This document shows positions 44,750 through 54,993 of a stretch of DNA of 64,000 bases, piece after piece. The position numbers were made by a program, and so were the translations under genes. Location of the stretch: positions 1,660,287 through 1,724,286 of the forward strand of contig CAXAMN010029027.1 in assembly GCA_963970005.1 (NCBI GenBank), in the 5' to 3' direction. The notes under the pieces are model-generated. The model had not been told where the DNA came from, did not search any database, and saw only the letters and a program-made list of their open reading frames with translations. Within the stretch, counting starts at the first letter, position 1. Each line of letters opens with the position of its first letter. This DNA comes from Durusdinium trenchii. Taxonomy: Eukaryota; Sar; Dinophyceae; Suessiales; Symbiodiniaceae.

Positions 44750-46379
44750 GTGAGTTGGAAGATTTCCCTCTGAGCTCAGAGAAATCGAAAGAGCTCAGAG
44801 GAGTGCCCGCATGGCGGCCCTTGCAGACACGTCTGATGGCTCCTTAGATCACGCTGAGAGGGCTTGCTGGGCAGAGTGCCATCGCTTCTACCCCAGGCCA
44901 ACTTGAGTGAATGATCCGATTGGGAGTGCCACGTGAGACGACCGAGACGGTCAGTACAGCGTTCCGGCGGCCCCTGAGTCTGGTTTGAAACATGGATGGG
45001 TGGGCAGACTCAGAGCGCCGCCATGGCGCAAGTGCGCACTTTTTTTAAATGCCAGAGAGGGCCACATACATAATGGGTATGCTCCACGCTCTACAGATGT
45101 CACCTGTAATTATCACCTGTGGTCGGTGGCTTCCATGAAGGCTTCACACACGTTTAACCAGTTGTAGGGTAGTGTGATGATGCTACGTGCTGGGCCCACT
45201 GGGAGGTAACCATTGACCTGTTTCTCTGACCATGGTGGCACCATGAAAACAGTGAGTCTTCACGTTTTCATGAATGTGAAGACACTCGATCGGGAATCGA
45301 TCTATTATTTGGGTGTAATTCGGAATTCCCATGGAATTCCACCAAAAATACAACCAGTTCTTCACATCTTTGACGAACTCAGGCCCAATGGGCCCACTGT
45401 GTGTGTGGGTCCGTTAGGGGCTGCAGTGTTGGGGTCGTTTGGGGGTCGCCAACAAGGACAGAAAAGCTTCGTGGTTTTGCCCCGGGGTCTTTCGTGCCAA
45501 CAGAGTCTGTGGCCCTTTCTGGAGCAAATTTGTGGAACCCTGGAGAACTTTTTAGACCAGTATGAAGGCAGCATGAACTTTTTAGACCAGTGGACAGTGG
45601 ATGCTGCAATGCTGTGGCGTTATTCCTTTCTTCAACCCTCAGCCTGTGGTCCTGGAAGCACCTGACACAGAACATGCAGTTCAGCATAGTTCAGCTGTTT
45701 TTGCTGGATCTCAGTCGGAGGACGTCGGAGGTTTTGACCGGTCTGTTGGTGAGGGATTCTCGCACAGTTGGTGCTGCTACAACATGTACAGATGTTCCAA
45801 GCTGCCACAACATGTACTGGTTAAGCTAGATATATAAGGTTAACTAATGTTATATATAGTGATAGAATTACATGATGACATAGGACCCTTTGACGAGTTT
45901 GCGGCGGATTCGTTGTTTCAGGATGACTGCTATATACATATATATATATATTGGTTGTGCTTTTTGTGCGTGCTTGCTTGCTTCCTTTCTTGTTTGTTTG
46001 TTTGTTGGTTGGTTGGTTGGTTGTTTTGTTTGTTTGCTTGTTTGTTGGTTTGTTGGTTTGTTGGCTTGTTGGTTGGTTGGTTGGTTGGTTTGTTTGTTTG
46101 TTTGTTACTTTGTGTTGTGTTCGTTTGTTTTTGTGTGTTTGTTTTTGTTCGTTGTTTGGTGTGGTTTGGTTTGATTTGGTTTGTGTTTTGGCATTTGTCT
46201 GGTTAGTCTACTGGTTTGTTGGTGGTTGTTTGTTGTAGACACATTTGATTCAATGAAGACACTAGTCATGGAAGTCTTTCGTCAATCTTGCCCAATTACT
46301 CAAGCATTGTCAACTTGTCAACCATGTTTTCTTTCCCGGGCCTTTGTGTACACTTCTTTTGGCCTGAAGCTTCTTGCAG
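44750..46379. other. Stretch without confident exon
   Basis: A 150-codon ORF at 45213-45665 (with YYLGVIRNSHGIPP) lacks splice sites and resembles no family I know. Low-complexity T/G sequence occupies 45955-46230. Confidence 0.4.
45955..46230. repeat. TTTG/TTGG low-complexity tract
   Basis: Nearly pure T and G in TTTG and TTGG units. Three overlapping ORFs of Cys, Leu, Val and Phe are artefacts of the composition. Confidence 0.9.
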
Positions 46380-46485
46380 CGTCAAGCAGTTCACCAGAAA
46401 AGGCCAAGATGAGGGGAGAACGGAATCTGACCTCTCCCAGCTTTTCATGGCGATCGTCGACCCACGGTTTCGGCACATCGTGCAG
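46380..46485 (+). CDS. Gene C exon, run 4
   Basis: Acceptor TTGCAG. It encodes VKQFTRKGQDEGRTESDL, then SQLFMAIVDPRFRHIVQ. Donor GTGTCC; the frame stays open after it (SYEAFRHF). In phase with 50265. Confidence 0.65.
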
Positions 46486-47739
46486 GTGTCCTATGAGGCC
46501 TTTCGCCACTTCGCACATGGGATCACATCGGTCTTAACATGTTCACTGCGTGGTCGGATTGAACATCGACAGAACTCTCGCATTTCTCGCACCGCCGCTT
46601 CATCATGCACAGCTGGAAAATGGGTCTACATTTCTTACGTTATAAACGGATGCATTGAGATTTGTGAAGCGAAGCACGGCAACATGAAATACTCAAGCCA
46701 CTCACCTCTGAGACACAGAGAGTTTGCATTTACTGTAGGCTCTCCAGATACCTCCTGAGGATGATTTCGGAAAGTATACTGTACCCAAAGGGTCTGAGCC
46801 CAAATGGAAGCCTTTACAGAGAGTGGGTGAGTGGCCACCAGTGGCCACCTGGCCATGCCGAGAACCCTGGAGAATGGATTTGATGATTGAAGCCGGCTGA
46901 AGCTGCTCAGGTGTCTTGAGGTGGATGAGACTCAGCAAGTTGCGGACTGAACCTGAAAGAACAGAGGCTCCACTACTCCACTCTTGTCATTTGGAGTGAT
47001 ATGTGATGAGCACTGAGCTGAGTGTCCACAGATGCCAGCAGATCTATATATATAGCTTATTTTATGTTAGACTTGATAAGTTTTTTCAACTGTTCGGCTC
47101 AGCTGGTTGGAAGTGGAACACCCCGGCAGCCTGATGATGGGTCTGAAGTTGAGAGCCTCGAATCTGATACACCTGCTGCAGGGCACCTAAGGTGAAACAC
47201 CGCGGCTGATCCAAGCTCTTGTCATGGAGGCAGCAGATGGAAAAGAAAGCGTGCCAACAACTAACTCCGCACAATGAACAGCAAGAACCCCTGACAGCAA
47301 AAGGGACGCATAGGAAAGCTATGATTGTCGTGTTTGTTTGCCTGCAGTAGCATCCTCCTTTTTACTGGTGAACGATTCAATGAGACAGAGGCAAGACATG
47401 TAGCATAATCTACTTCATTGCGGTTCAGTTGGCAAGACATGCAGCCCTTTGGCGTCAGAGCGCCTCTGGCAAGTATTGCGCAGCATCCGCTGAGCGGTTG
47501 AGAACCTCAAACCTGAGCGGCTGAGACCGACCCAAAATCTCACATGTATTCCTGGCCAGAAAACAAGCAGAAAGACAAACAAACAACTTATTTTGCTTCG
47601 AGTGATCCCCACCATGACATTTCAATTTGTTTTCATGCCATGGTGAGGAGCATGTTGCCATGGTCGTGGATTTTGTGGGTTTCCATTTTGCTTGTGTGCC
47701 CTCGGGTTTGGGTTTGTTTTGAAAAGCACGCCCATCATC

Positions 47740-47955
47740 TATACACCCACTAGTACGCCCACTATATAGGTTCTGCTTGCTGGCGCTGTTGCTGCGCGCT
47801 CGTGCGGGCTCACACTGGGCGCCCACACTGCGGGCTGAAGGCGCGCTCTTGCCTTCAACAATGATTGAGCATCGTCGATAACAAGGTCAATCAGCACGCC
47901 CACTATCTATACACTATCTATACGCCCACTATATATGTCCTGGTTGCTGCGCACT
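47740..47955. repeat. Imperfect direct repeat
   Basis: CGCCCACTATATA followed by a GTTCTGCTTGCTG- or GTCCTGGTTGCTG-like tail and a CGCGCTC stretch occurs twice, about 175 bases apart. Confidence 0.55.
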
Positions 47956-47994
47956 CCTGCGCGCTCAGCCACACCACCACCACCACCAAAACTT

Positions 47995-48140
47995 GCCCAT
48001 GTTGTGTGTTTGTGGTTGTGTGGTTGTGTGTATGTGGTTGTGTGTTGTTGGTTGTGTATTGTGTGTTGTGTGTTTGTGGTTGTGTTGTTGATTGTGTGTT
48101 GTGTGTTTGTGGTTGTGCTTTGTTGGTTGTGTGTTGTTAG
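47995..48140. repeat. GT-rich minisatellite
   Basis: TGTGTTTGTGGTTGTG and TTGTGTGTTGTG units alternate with a period of about 40 bases. Confidence 0.8.
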
Positions 48141-48189
48141 GCACCTCTGACTTTCTGCTATGACCACTGCTACTGCTACTGCTATTTCT

Positions 48190-48190
48190 G

Positions 48191-48226
<36 letters not shown>

Positions 48227-48256
48227 GTACTAGTACTAGTACTAGTACTACTACTA
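48190..48256. repeat. CTA/CTAGTA microsatellite
   Basis: CTA triplets then ACTAGT hexamers, like the array at 1-80. Confidence 0.9.
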
Positions 48257-49731
48257 TCACGACGACGACGATGATTATACTACTATTACTCCGACTCCAG
48301 CTCCTACTCCTGCAAGTGCCACTACCACTAGCGGTTACCACTCCTGCTTATGTCGTGTCAGGAAAAAGTGGTAGTTCCACAAACCCTCTTGAACTAGTAG
48401 GGCTTGGCGAGTGCTTGGAATCCTCATTCAGGGACAAACATGTAAACCATTGTAGTTCTGCAATTGCAGGTGTGCAGGACTGGACCGCTATGGCTCCAAA
48501 CCGGTGGACTGGCAAGTCCAAGGGGACTGTTGCACTGCAGCACGGCCAAAACGGCCAACGTTGGGCTTTCAAGCCAGACGGAATTTGGAACATGCCGGTG
48601 AAATCCTGTGAACAAGTGCTGAGAAACACTGCCAAAAACAACATGTTCCATATTCTGTTTGCTGGTTTGGACGCTATGTGTGCCAAGCAGCCAAGCATCA
48701 GTTTTCTCCTCCTTGCGGGTTTCGTCGGAAAAAACGCAGCATTTTTTCTTCCGCGGTTTGCCCTTGGAGGGCGCAAGACTTTTCAGGTGCAAAATTCCAG
48801 GCGTCTCACGTTGTTGTTCCCCACGTTTCCCCGGCGCCACGTCGTTTCTAGGAACCGATCTGGCAAAGTCTGGCAACGAACCCAGTATGATCCCAGCAAC
48901 GAACCTAGATAAAATTCAGGATTTTACAGACACCACCCAGATGAGGTTGTAAGTGACGATGTGTGATTCTATGTTTGAGCTCATCAATCTCTCCGCCCAT
49001 GGCGATACCGCCAAAGTTGGTCCGATTTAAGCGTCTAGAGACTCCATTGACTCCATGTTCACTTGACCCAACCAAAAACACCGAAAGGACACATTGGAGA
49101 TGGGAGGAGGGTGGCAGGATCCAAGGAATTTCACAAAAGATGAGAAATTGCAAGGAAGTCCCAAAGGTTTCCAGGATTGTTGGTTTAGTCCGAAGCACCA
49201 GTCGAGCCCTGGTTGGCCAGAAACCGTGGCCAGAAGCCGTGGCCACACATGGTGTAGCTGAATTTTGCAACCTGATCATCGATATGATTCATACGATCAA
49301 CTTGCTTGACCCCAGATTTGGGAGGAGGATCCAATCAAAACGATCCATCGACGATCCACGGTGGTTTTCCTTTGAACTTGGCCAAAGGAATTGGCTTGTG
49401 CTCCTGGCTGCTTGTTGGCCTATTTGGCAAAGCTTTTGGAGCTGGCTTTGGTCTTGGCCAACTCGGCACCTCTGCTGGACGGGGATTGCCGGATTCTTCG
49501 TGGAAGGGGTGGAAGCAGAGGGTTTTTGGGGTGCTCCTGCGCATGGAGAAGACGCATTGTACCGGGACTTCTCCAAATGGGAGTAGTCCTCCCTCCAATC
49601 TCGGAAGTGGATGGCATGGTCCCTGTAAAGACCATGTTGCTCTCCAAACCAGCACTTTCTCCACTTCCAGGGGCAGTGGACTCCTCTCAGCGGGTCTACA
49701 GCGCCAGTCCTTCGTCCATCGACGCGACCCG

Positions 49732-49816
49732 TCTGGGACTGCCATGTCGGACTGCCGATCGGGGCTGGTGCCAGGAGGGTCAATGGATCGGCAGTCCGAC
49801 GCACGGCAGTCCCAGA
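49732..49816. repeat. Large hairpin, family D
   Basis: TCTGGGACTGCC-3 nt-TCGGACTGCCGATC is mirrored by the reverse complement at 49786-49816, giving a stem of 26 paired bases with a 25-base loop. Shorter relatives occur at 13437, 14640-14755 and 59258. Confidence 0.8.
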
Positions 49817-50264
49817 TGGCGGTCGTGTCTGGGCATAGAAAACCGCCCCAGAACCGTCACATCCATCACATCGCTTCCAGTCCTTCGTCCGTCCTTGGGG
49901 GCCCGTGTGCCACGTCACGTGTGAAAACCACACCACGGGCGAGCACCGGCGCAACGGGTGGAGCAGAGCGAACGAACGCCGGGCCAAACAGCGGAACAGC
50001 GACGGTTGACTGCCGCTTCAGCGGACGAAAGTCCGTGGAGTCACCGTGAGGGCTCTTGGTTTCAGTCTGGGCTTCAGTGGTGTGATGTAGGGATTTGGTC
50101 AAGAGTCGGCTGAACATTGATGTTCGCTTTTTGTGGAGTTTGTGAGGAAGGTATAGACTCATAGACTGTTGATCCATTCATCGATAAAACACTTCCCCCA
50201 TGTGCTAATGAATAACACTAGCGATGGCCAGAAACTCCCAGGCCATCCGGAATCGACGTCCCAG

Positions 50265-50368
50265 GCCATGAGTCAGACAGTGGGCACCATCCTCTTCACC
50301 TTGCGCGTGGCCGCGCGCGTGGAGTCCTCCGCCGTCTACCTGCTGCAGCACTCGGAAGGCCTCTACTA
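50265..50368 (+). CDS. Gene C exon, run 4
   Basis: Acceptor GTCCCAG. It encodes AMSQTVGTILFTLRVAAR, then VESSAVYLLQHSEGLY. The donor GTTGGT splits an apparent TAG stop, which the next exon turns into TAC. Strongly protein-like. Confidence 0.75.
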
Positions 50369-50428
50369 GTTGGTGGTACTGTGGCCGGACTGGCCAGGTT
50401 GGGTCGAAAGTCCAAGACACTGGCCTTG

Positions 50429-50521
50429 TACCAGGACCCTCCTGTCGCGGTGTCCAATGGACTACCCCACACTACCGGCCTAGGCTTCCAGACAGGGCAC
50501 CCCGACAGGAGGGTCCTGGTA
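50429..50521. mobile_element. Family A MITE-like element, copy 10
   Basis: Best-preserved copy. The left arm TACCAGGACCCTCCTGTCG and the right arm pair over about 27 bases with one or two mismatches. It lies in the intron between the exons at 50265 and 50703. Confidence 0.9.
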
Positions 50522-50702
50522 CTTAATGTTTGTATACATGTTGTTACTGGCTTCAGTTCCTCCAACACCCCCCCAAACTCAGATATTTGATGCCATCATC
50601 GATGTCTCTGCTTTACCCCTCATGCTGGGCACTCACCTCTCCTCACCTCTCGCCAGGCAAGCTGCCCTCCACGGGGCCAAGACCGGGTGCTCTCCCCTCC
50701 AG

Positions 50703-50769
50703 CGCTTGGCTACTCCACGAGCTGCGCGCCGGGCGCGAGCGCTTGCGGGCCATCTTCGCGGAGGCGGAG
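50703..50769 (+). CDS. Gene C exon, run 4, GC donor
   Basis: Acceptor CCCCTCCAG. One base completes the split codon (Y), then AWLLHELRAGRERLRAIFA and EAE. GAG/GCGGGG keeps phase with the next exon; the GT donor at 50790 does not. Confidence 0.65.
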
Positions 50770-51024
50770 GCGGGGCTCGGCTCGGGGGGGTGAGGTTTGG
50801 GGGTCGAGGAGGTTTGGTGCTTCTTTGCTGGCCAATTCGGGTTGGGAAGAACACATCTGATATAATTATCGAGCTTTAATACAATTATATTTATATATAT
50901 ATTTAGAATATAGAACTAATTAAGCGTTTTTGTCGTTTGAACCATTTCACGTAATTATAGGATGATCGTTGGAGGTTCTGAGGTTCAGATCTGACCCATG
51001 TTGGTTTGCCTTCATTTCCTCCAG

Positions 51025-51090
51025 TCCGTCGTGATCACTGAACGAATGGCCACGGCGGCCACGTTTGCGCCACTGCTCTGGAGCAAAAAA
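51025..51090 (+). CDS. Gene C exon, run 4
   Basis: Acceptor TCCTCCAG, 22 codons, SVVITERMATAATFAPLLW then SKK. Donor GTGGAT. In phase. Confidence 0.6.
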
Positions 51091-51434
51091 GTGGATCACG
51101 TATGATCAAGTGGGTTAACCAAGCGCCAAGGACCCAAGCCGGTAGTTGAAAAGGGTCTGAGGTGTGATCCTGGAAGATGGACCCGTGGATGAACCGGAAC
51201 TGGAAAAACCCGGAACTGGACGAAGGAGGACTCCATCCTTTGTTCTTTTTCGGTTTCTCCCAAGAGCCTTTGTGCCCTTTTCGCCGATCTTGTTGACGTC
51301 TTTGGATGTGGGTCATGAAAAACAGGAGACCGCACGGTTGACCTACCCGGAACGTCGTTCGCTACATGGTGTACCGGGCTCTAGGTTTTGACCCATCCCC
51401 ATTTCCTTTCAATGGAACTTCCTGTCGCTACCAG

Positions 51435-51590
51435 GGTTGGCTGGACGCCTGGCTTGAAGAGCTACACGACTTGGCTTGCAAGGCAGCAGCGGCCGCAGGC
51501 GTGCAGCGAGCGCTTGATGCGACCGCATTTTTATTGTTTCCATCCCAACGCCTTGGTGCCTGTGGCGATGTTGTTTTTTGGACACTGGAA
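51435..51590 (+). CDS. Gene C exon, run 4, two plausible frames
   Basis: Acceptor CTACCAG, consensus donor GTGAGT, 52 codons. The phased frame gives GWLDAWLEELHDLACKAA, then VQRALDATAFLLF. From about 51515 another frame is equally protein-like (FHPNALVPVAMLFFGHWK) and ends at the same donor. Confidence 0.6.
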
Positions 51591-53285
51591 GTGAGTCTTG
51601 TTTCAAGACTTGGGCTTGTAGGGTGTTTTTGGACACATTAGTTTAAGATTTTTCTTGTTCACCGGCAACGACTGAAACCATGTGCATCTTTTTGCTGAAG
51701 TGAAGCAGGCTACCTGAAGTTAAGCAGAGCTTCATTCCATCGTGGGAGATGTTCAGTTCCAAGAGTGGAACGCTGCATATGGCATAGGCCTGCTGTTTGA
51801 TCAGCATGGACCGATTTCCAATAGAATAGATTATTCTATTGTATTCAAGTCTTAGGAGCCACTCCAGGGCTGTGGCCATATATGTCATAGACCCAGACCC
51901 TCCCTCAGCGAAGTGCAGCGGGCTCTTCCAGTCTATCTATTTCCGCCCACACCACGCCACAGGAGAAGAAGGGGGCGCCCCAGGCGCCCGAGTCAAAAAG
52001 CAGCATGCTCTGGGAAAAGCCTAAAAATCGAGTGAAACTTGATGAGGGAAGTTGAATGTTTTGGTCAAGCTGAAACTGAATTGCCAAAGAGAGTGTGAGG
52101 CAGAGGAGTCCTCTTAAGACAAATTTGCAGAGAGATGTCAAACTTTTGGCACGGGATCAACAAGCAGGATGGTCTCAGAGCAATTCGGAGTGCTTCTTTA
52201 AAAATACATTTGTTCTATAACGAATATGAAAGGTACACTGAAGAGGATATTGCCATGTTCAACGGCAAGCCTGCTCTACCAGAATTCAGTGCAACCCAAA
52301 TTCATCAAACCAAAGAACTCCCATGAACATCGAACAACAGGGCTTTCGGCGACCAATCGCCAGGAAGAGGTACTGGGCCACAAGCCAAGAACAAGGCGCA
52401 GCCACTTGGTGTCAGTTTATTGAGGGCCAAGGCCCAGCCTGAATATGATGAGAGTGCATGAACTCCTCCAATCCATCCTGCATACCAGGACCCTCCTGTC
52501 GGGGTGTCTATTTATAGCACCTTAGCCGTGATTCTGGGTGTCCATGAACCACCCCTTGACGGACAGAGAAAACCGGCCGAACGAGAGAGGCCATTGGTGA
52601 AAACCGAGCCAGCGTGCATTCGACCGGCCGTTTGAACACGTTCTCGCTGGGCGTCACCTTGGTTTGGAAACGACTCAATCGAACATAAATCTATAGTCAG
52701 ACGTGAAATTCACAAGGCATTGTCAAGTCAAATGGTGAATCGACACTGTTTGTTTCTTTTTCAGTTCCACTACCAGTTTTTTAGTTTTGATGCGTTTGAT
52801 TTTATTGTTGCTTGATTGCTTGCTCCATTGATTGCTGTCTTTTTTGTTCTTTGCTCTTGTGGTTGTGGGTAGGGATTCCCATATTCCCATTTTGTCCGGC
52901 AATCTGATTTGCGTTATTGAGCAATACCTGGATCTTCCAACTATGGCAAAGAATTCTGCCTTTTGGCTGGTTTTATAGATGAAAAGGCATAATTTTTGCA
53001 CAGTTGGAGGATCCAGGTATGGTTCTCTTGTGCTTTGCATCCTGGTTTCGAGCTGCAAAATCCAAGGCAATCGCTAGATCAATACATGAAGACTTCCTGC
53101 AACATTCACGCACACCTCCTATTGCTGCTGCGGAATGCTGCTTGGAATGCAATCAACATAGCTAATGCATGTTAGTGCTGGACAAGAAGTGAGAACACAC
53201 ACACCAAACACCCACCGAAGACCAAAGGCACCGCTGCCCGTTGCTTCTTCTATTCCTTGACCCATCCCATTCCACCCGGGCCCAG
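51591..53285. other. Intron-like stretch
   Basis: Holds a family A element and an uncertain 62-codon ORF (52138-52326, start MSNFWHGINK). A run at 51850-52010 encoding SGLFQSIYFRPHHAT could be an exon but lacks supporting sites. Confidence 0.4.
52483..52570. mobile_element. Family A element, copy 11, one end lost
   Basis: TACCAGGACCCTCCTGTCGG start and TATTTATAGCACCTTAGCCG core, in reverse orientation to the copy at 38628. The far end is degraded. Confidence 0.65.
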
Positions 53286-53354
53286 CTGCGGATTCAGCAG
53301 ACAGGGGTGCTCTTCCAGCTGGTGGGGATCACCTTCACCTTCACCGACCGGAAG
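53286..53354 (+). CDS. Gene C exon, run 4
   Basis: Acceptor GGGCCCAG, 23 codons, LRIQQTGVLFQLVGITFTF then TDRK, phase 0. Donor GTCCTA is weak, but the frame hits stop soon after. Confidence 0.65.
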
Positions 53355-53715
53355 GTCCTATAGTCGAAGCCTAGGGGTGTTCTTCCAGCCGGTCAAAGCC
53401 TTGGGTGTTTTGGTCCACATGAGAAGCTTCGCTTATATAGGCGCTGACAAGGAGGTCCGGTGTGGTGATAGCGACCCCGCCGGTCTCGAGCTCTCGTTGC
53501 TGCGAGCGAAGTCGCTTCCGACTCCGGCCTCGCGTTCGCGGAGGAGGAACTACCCAAAGCACGACAACCACGCTCGCTTGGTGGTTTCCACATCTGGGTC
53601 CACGCTTCCTGAACACATGCCAATGAATATCGGACGACTCGGACGACTCTCTCGCTTGGTAGAGCTACTTCGCCCATGCCCATCTCCACAAATCAGCGAT
53701 GTCTTGGCGTTCCAG

Positions 53716-53766
53716 ATGCATGAGCTCACCTCCCAGGTGCCGGAAGAGGAGTTGGATGAACGATCG
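53716..53766 (+). CDS. Gene C exon, run 4
   Basis: Donor GTGAGC is strong. Start after GTTCCAG keeps phase: MHELTSQVPEEELDERS. A longer version from 53697 (DVLAFQ added) does not. Confidence 0.6.
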
Positions 53767-54424
53767 GTGAGCCGCATCTTGTCCTCGTTCGCCTTCCTCT
53801 CGCTCCACCATACCTTCAACCAGGCGAGGTCCCTCTTGGGTCAGAAGGAGAGCCATCCGAAAGCCATCCGAGACGTCTGGGGAAATCCATACGAGACGTC
53901 TGGGAGGGTCATAGCTGACAGGCTTTTGAGAAGTGGGGACAGAGTGATAGGATGTAGGTTTCACCTGATGATCGCAGACCCTTCTCCCTCCAACTGCCCA
54001 TGGCTACTTGGAGTGGAGTTCATCCCGCTGTTTGGTATTCGGATTTGAGGGTCTCTTGGGTTTCAGGGCACTGCGAATCCACGTAGCCATGAGGACTTTG
54101 AAGGGTGCTCGTTTTGGGTATTCCTTTTCCAGAGGTCTATCTGACAGGAATGGAGTGAGTAGTTTGATCCACGGAACCCACAGCCAGTTGACCCAGAAAC
54201 GGTGAGTTCCCCCCAAAGCCCCCTTCCTCCTGAACTGGAGCCGCCGAACGCTTAGACGATTCCTCCGTTTTTCATGGTAGCTTGAATTACTTCTGATGTT
54301 CAGATGGTCTAGGTTTGAATATGTTCGCATCTCATTCATTCTCCACAGTCTTGGCACCGGAAGAAAAGATTGGACACCATCCACATCACCTTCTAGATCT
54401 TGAACCTTCCTTGCGACCGGCCAG

Positions 54425-54477
54425 AATTTCTTGGACATCCCCGAGACGGAGCTCTTCGAAATCTTTCAGCATCACAG
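54425..54477 (+). CDS. Gene C exon, run 4, GC donor
   Basis: Acceptor CGGCCAG. It encodes NFLDIPETELFEIFQHH. CACAG/GCGCGG as donor joins in phase to 54690. The same AGGCG sits at both ends of the intron, so the exact cut cannot be placed by sequence alone. Confidence 0.65.
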
Positions 54478-54689
54478 GCGCGGTGGAATTCCGGAACGGT
54501 CCGGTGCTCCGTGTGGAAACGGGTTCACTGTGGTCAAGGAAGGAAGGAGCTCCTTGAGTGAACGATGGAAAGCAAGACTAGAGGCCTATAGGCAAAGACT
54601 TGCTTCCCTGGCAAACTTTCATTCCTGCTTTGACTCCAACCCTGGTCCCTTTACAGGCTGTTCACCCTCAACCACTCTCTTTTTAACAG

Positions 54690-54765
54690 GCGGGGCTTGG
54701 TCCGCTGGTTCGAGAAGCAGCGGAAGAACAACGAGTACGGACGCTTCAACCGGGTTTTGCAGGAA
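54690..54765 (+). CDS. Gene C exon, last phase-linked
   Basis: Acceptor TTTAACAG. It encodes RGLVRWFEKQRKNNEYGR, then FNRVLQE. The frame stays open to 54868, so the donor (GTCCAT) is uncertain. Confidence 0.65.
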
Positions 54766-54993
54766 GTCCATCAACAGCCCCTTGGCCGCCTTGGCCTTGG
54801 CTTTCCAGCTGGGCTCCAGCTGGGTGGGGGGCTTGGAGGAAGAGAATGCTTGGCATTCAGCTGGGTAGGGTAGGCGGTAATCAAACGTAAACAAACGACC
54901 TGATGGCTGATTCTTTTGTTACTTGCGGCCTGTTGATTGGTCAAGGCTGGCTAACATAGTCTCAGATGAAGAGGCCAGGAGGCGAGGACAATC

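Larger units (their letters stand above)
46486..50264. other. Long intron-like stretch, repeat-rich
   Basis: Holds the GT-rich minisatellite, the CTA microsatellite and the hairpin at 49732. Several ORFs of 200-250 codons overlap in different frames at 48160-50050 on both strands. None shows domain features or splice signals. Confidence 0.45.
25226..54765 (+). other. Gene C model: giant multi-exon helical protein
   Basis: At least 30 exons on the + strand over about 30 kb. Reading phase was tested junction by junction and agrees within four runs: 25226-27558 (4 exons), 27958-30467 (6), 31614-39135 (12) and 46380-54765 (9). Together these give more than 1,000 residues. Exons at 17.5-25.2 kb and 55.5-59.6 kb may belong too. 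The product is mostly amphipathic helix, with a Pro-rich linker at 35471-35569 and no signal peptide or obvious catalytic motif. The run VPYIRMPLVLAFF to VILEPGKL and the stretch SPYGQLL recall, from memory only, the N-terminal region of giant protist DUF3638-type proteins. Family A elements sit in its introns. Four junctions need GC donors. Confidence 0.6.

Noticed and set aside
45890-46238. Three ORFs rich in Cys, Leu, Val and Phe, looking like membrane proteins
   Set aside because: Product of the TTTG/TTGG low-complexity tract in all three frames.
47995-48140. Possible CRISPR-like array because of regular repeats
   Set aside because: No unique spacers of constant length. Simple GT-rich minisatellite in a eukaryotic genome.
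48160-48912. 250-codon forward ORF
   Set aside because: Begins inside the CTA microsatellite (threonine run). The remainder has no recognisable domain and overlaps equally long reverse ORFs.
48963-50049. Overlapping ORFs of 207 and 247 codons forward and 232 reverse
   Set aside because: Several frames are open at once, which points to low stop density rather than coding. The family D hairpin lies within them.
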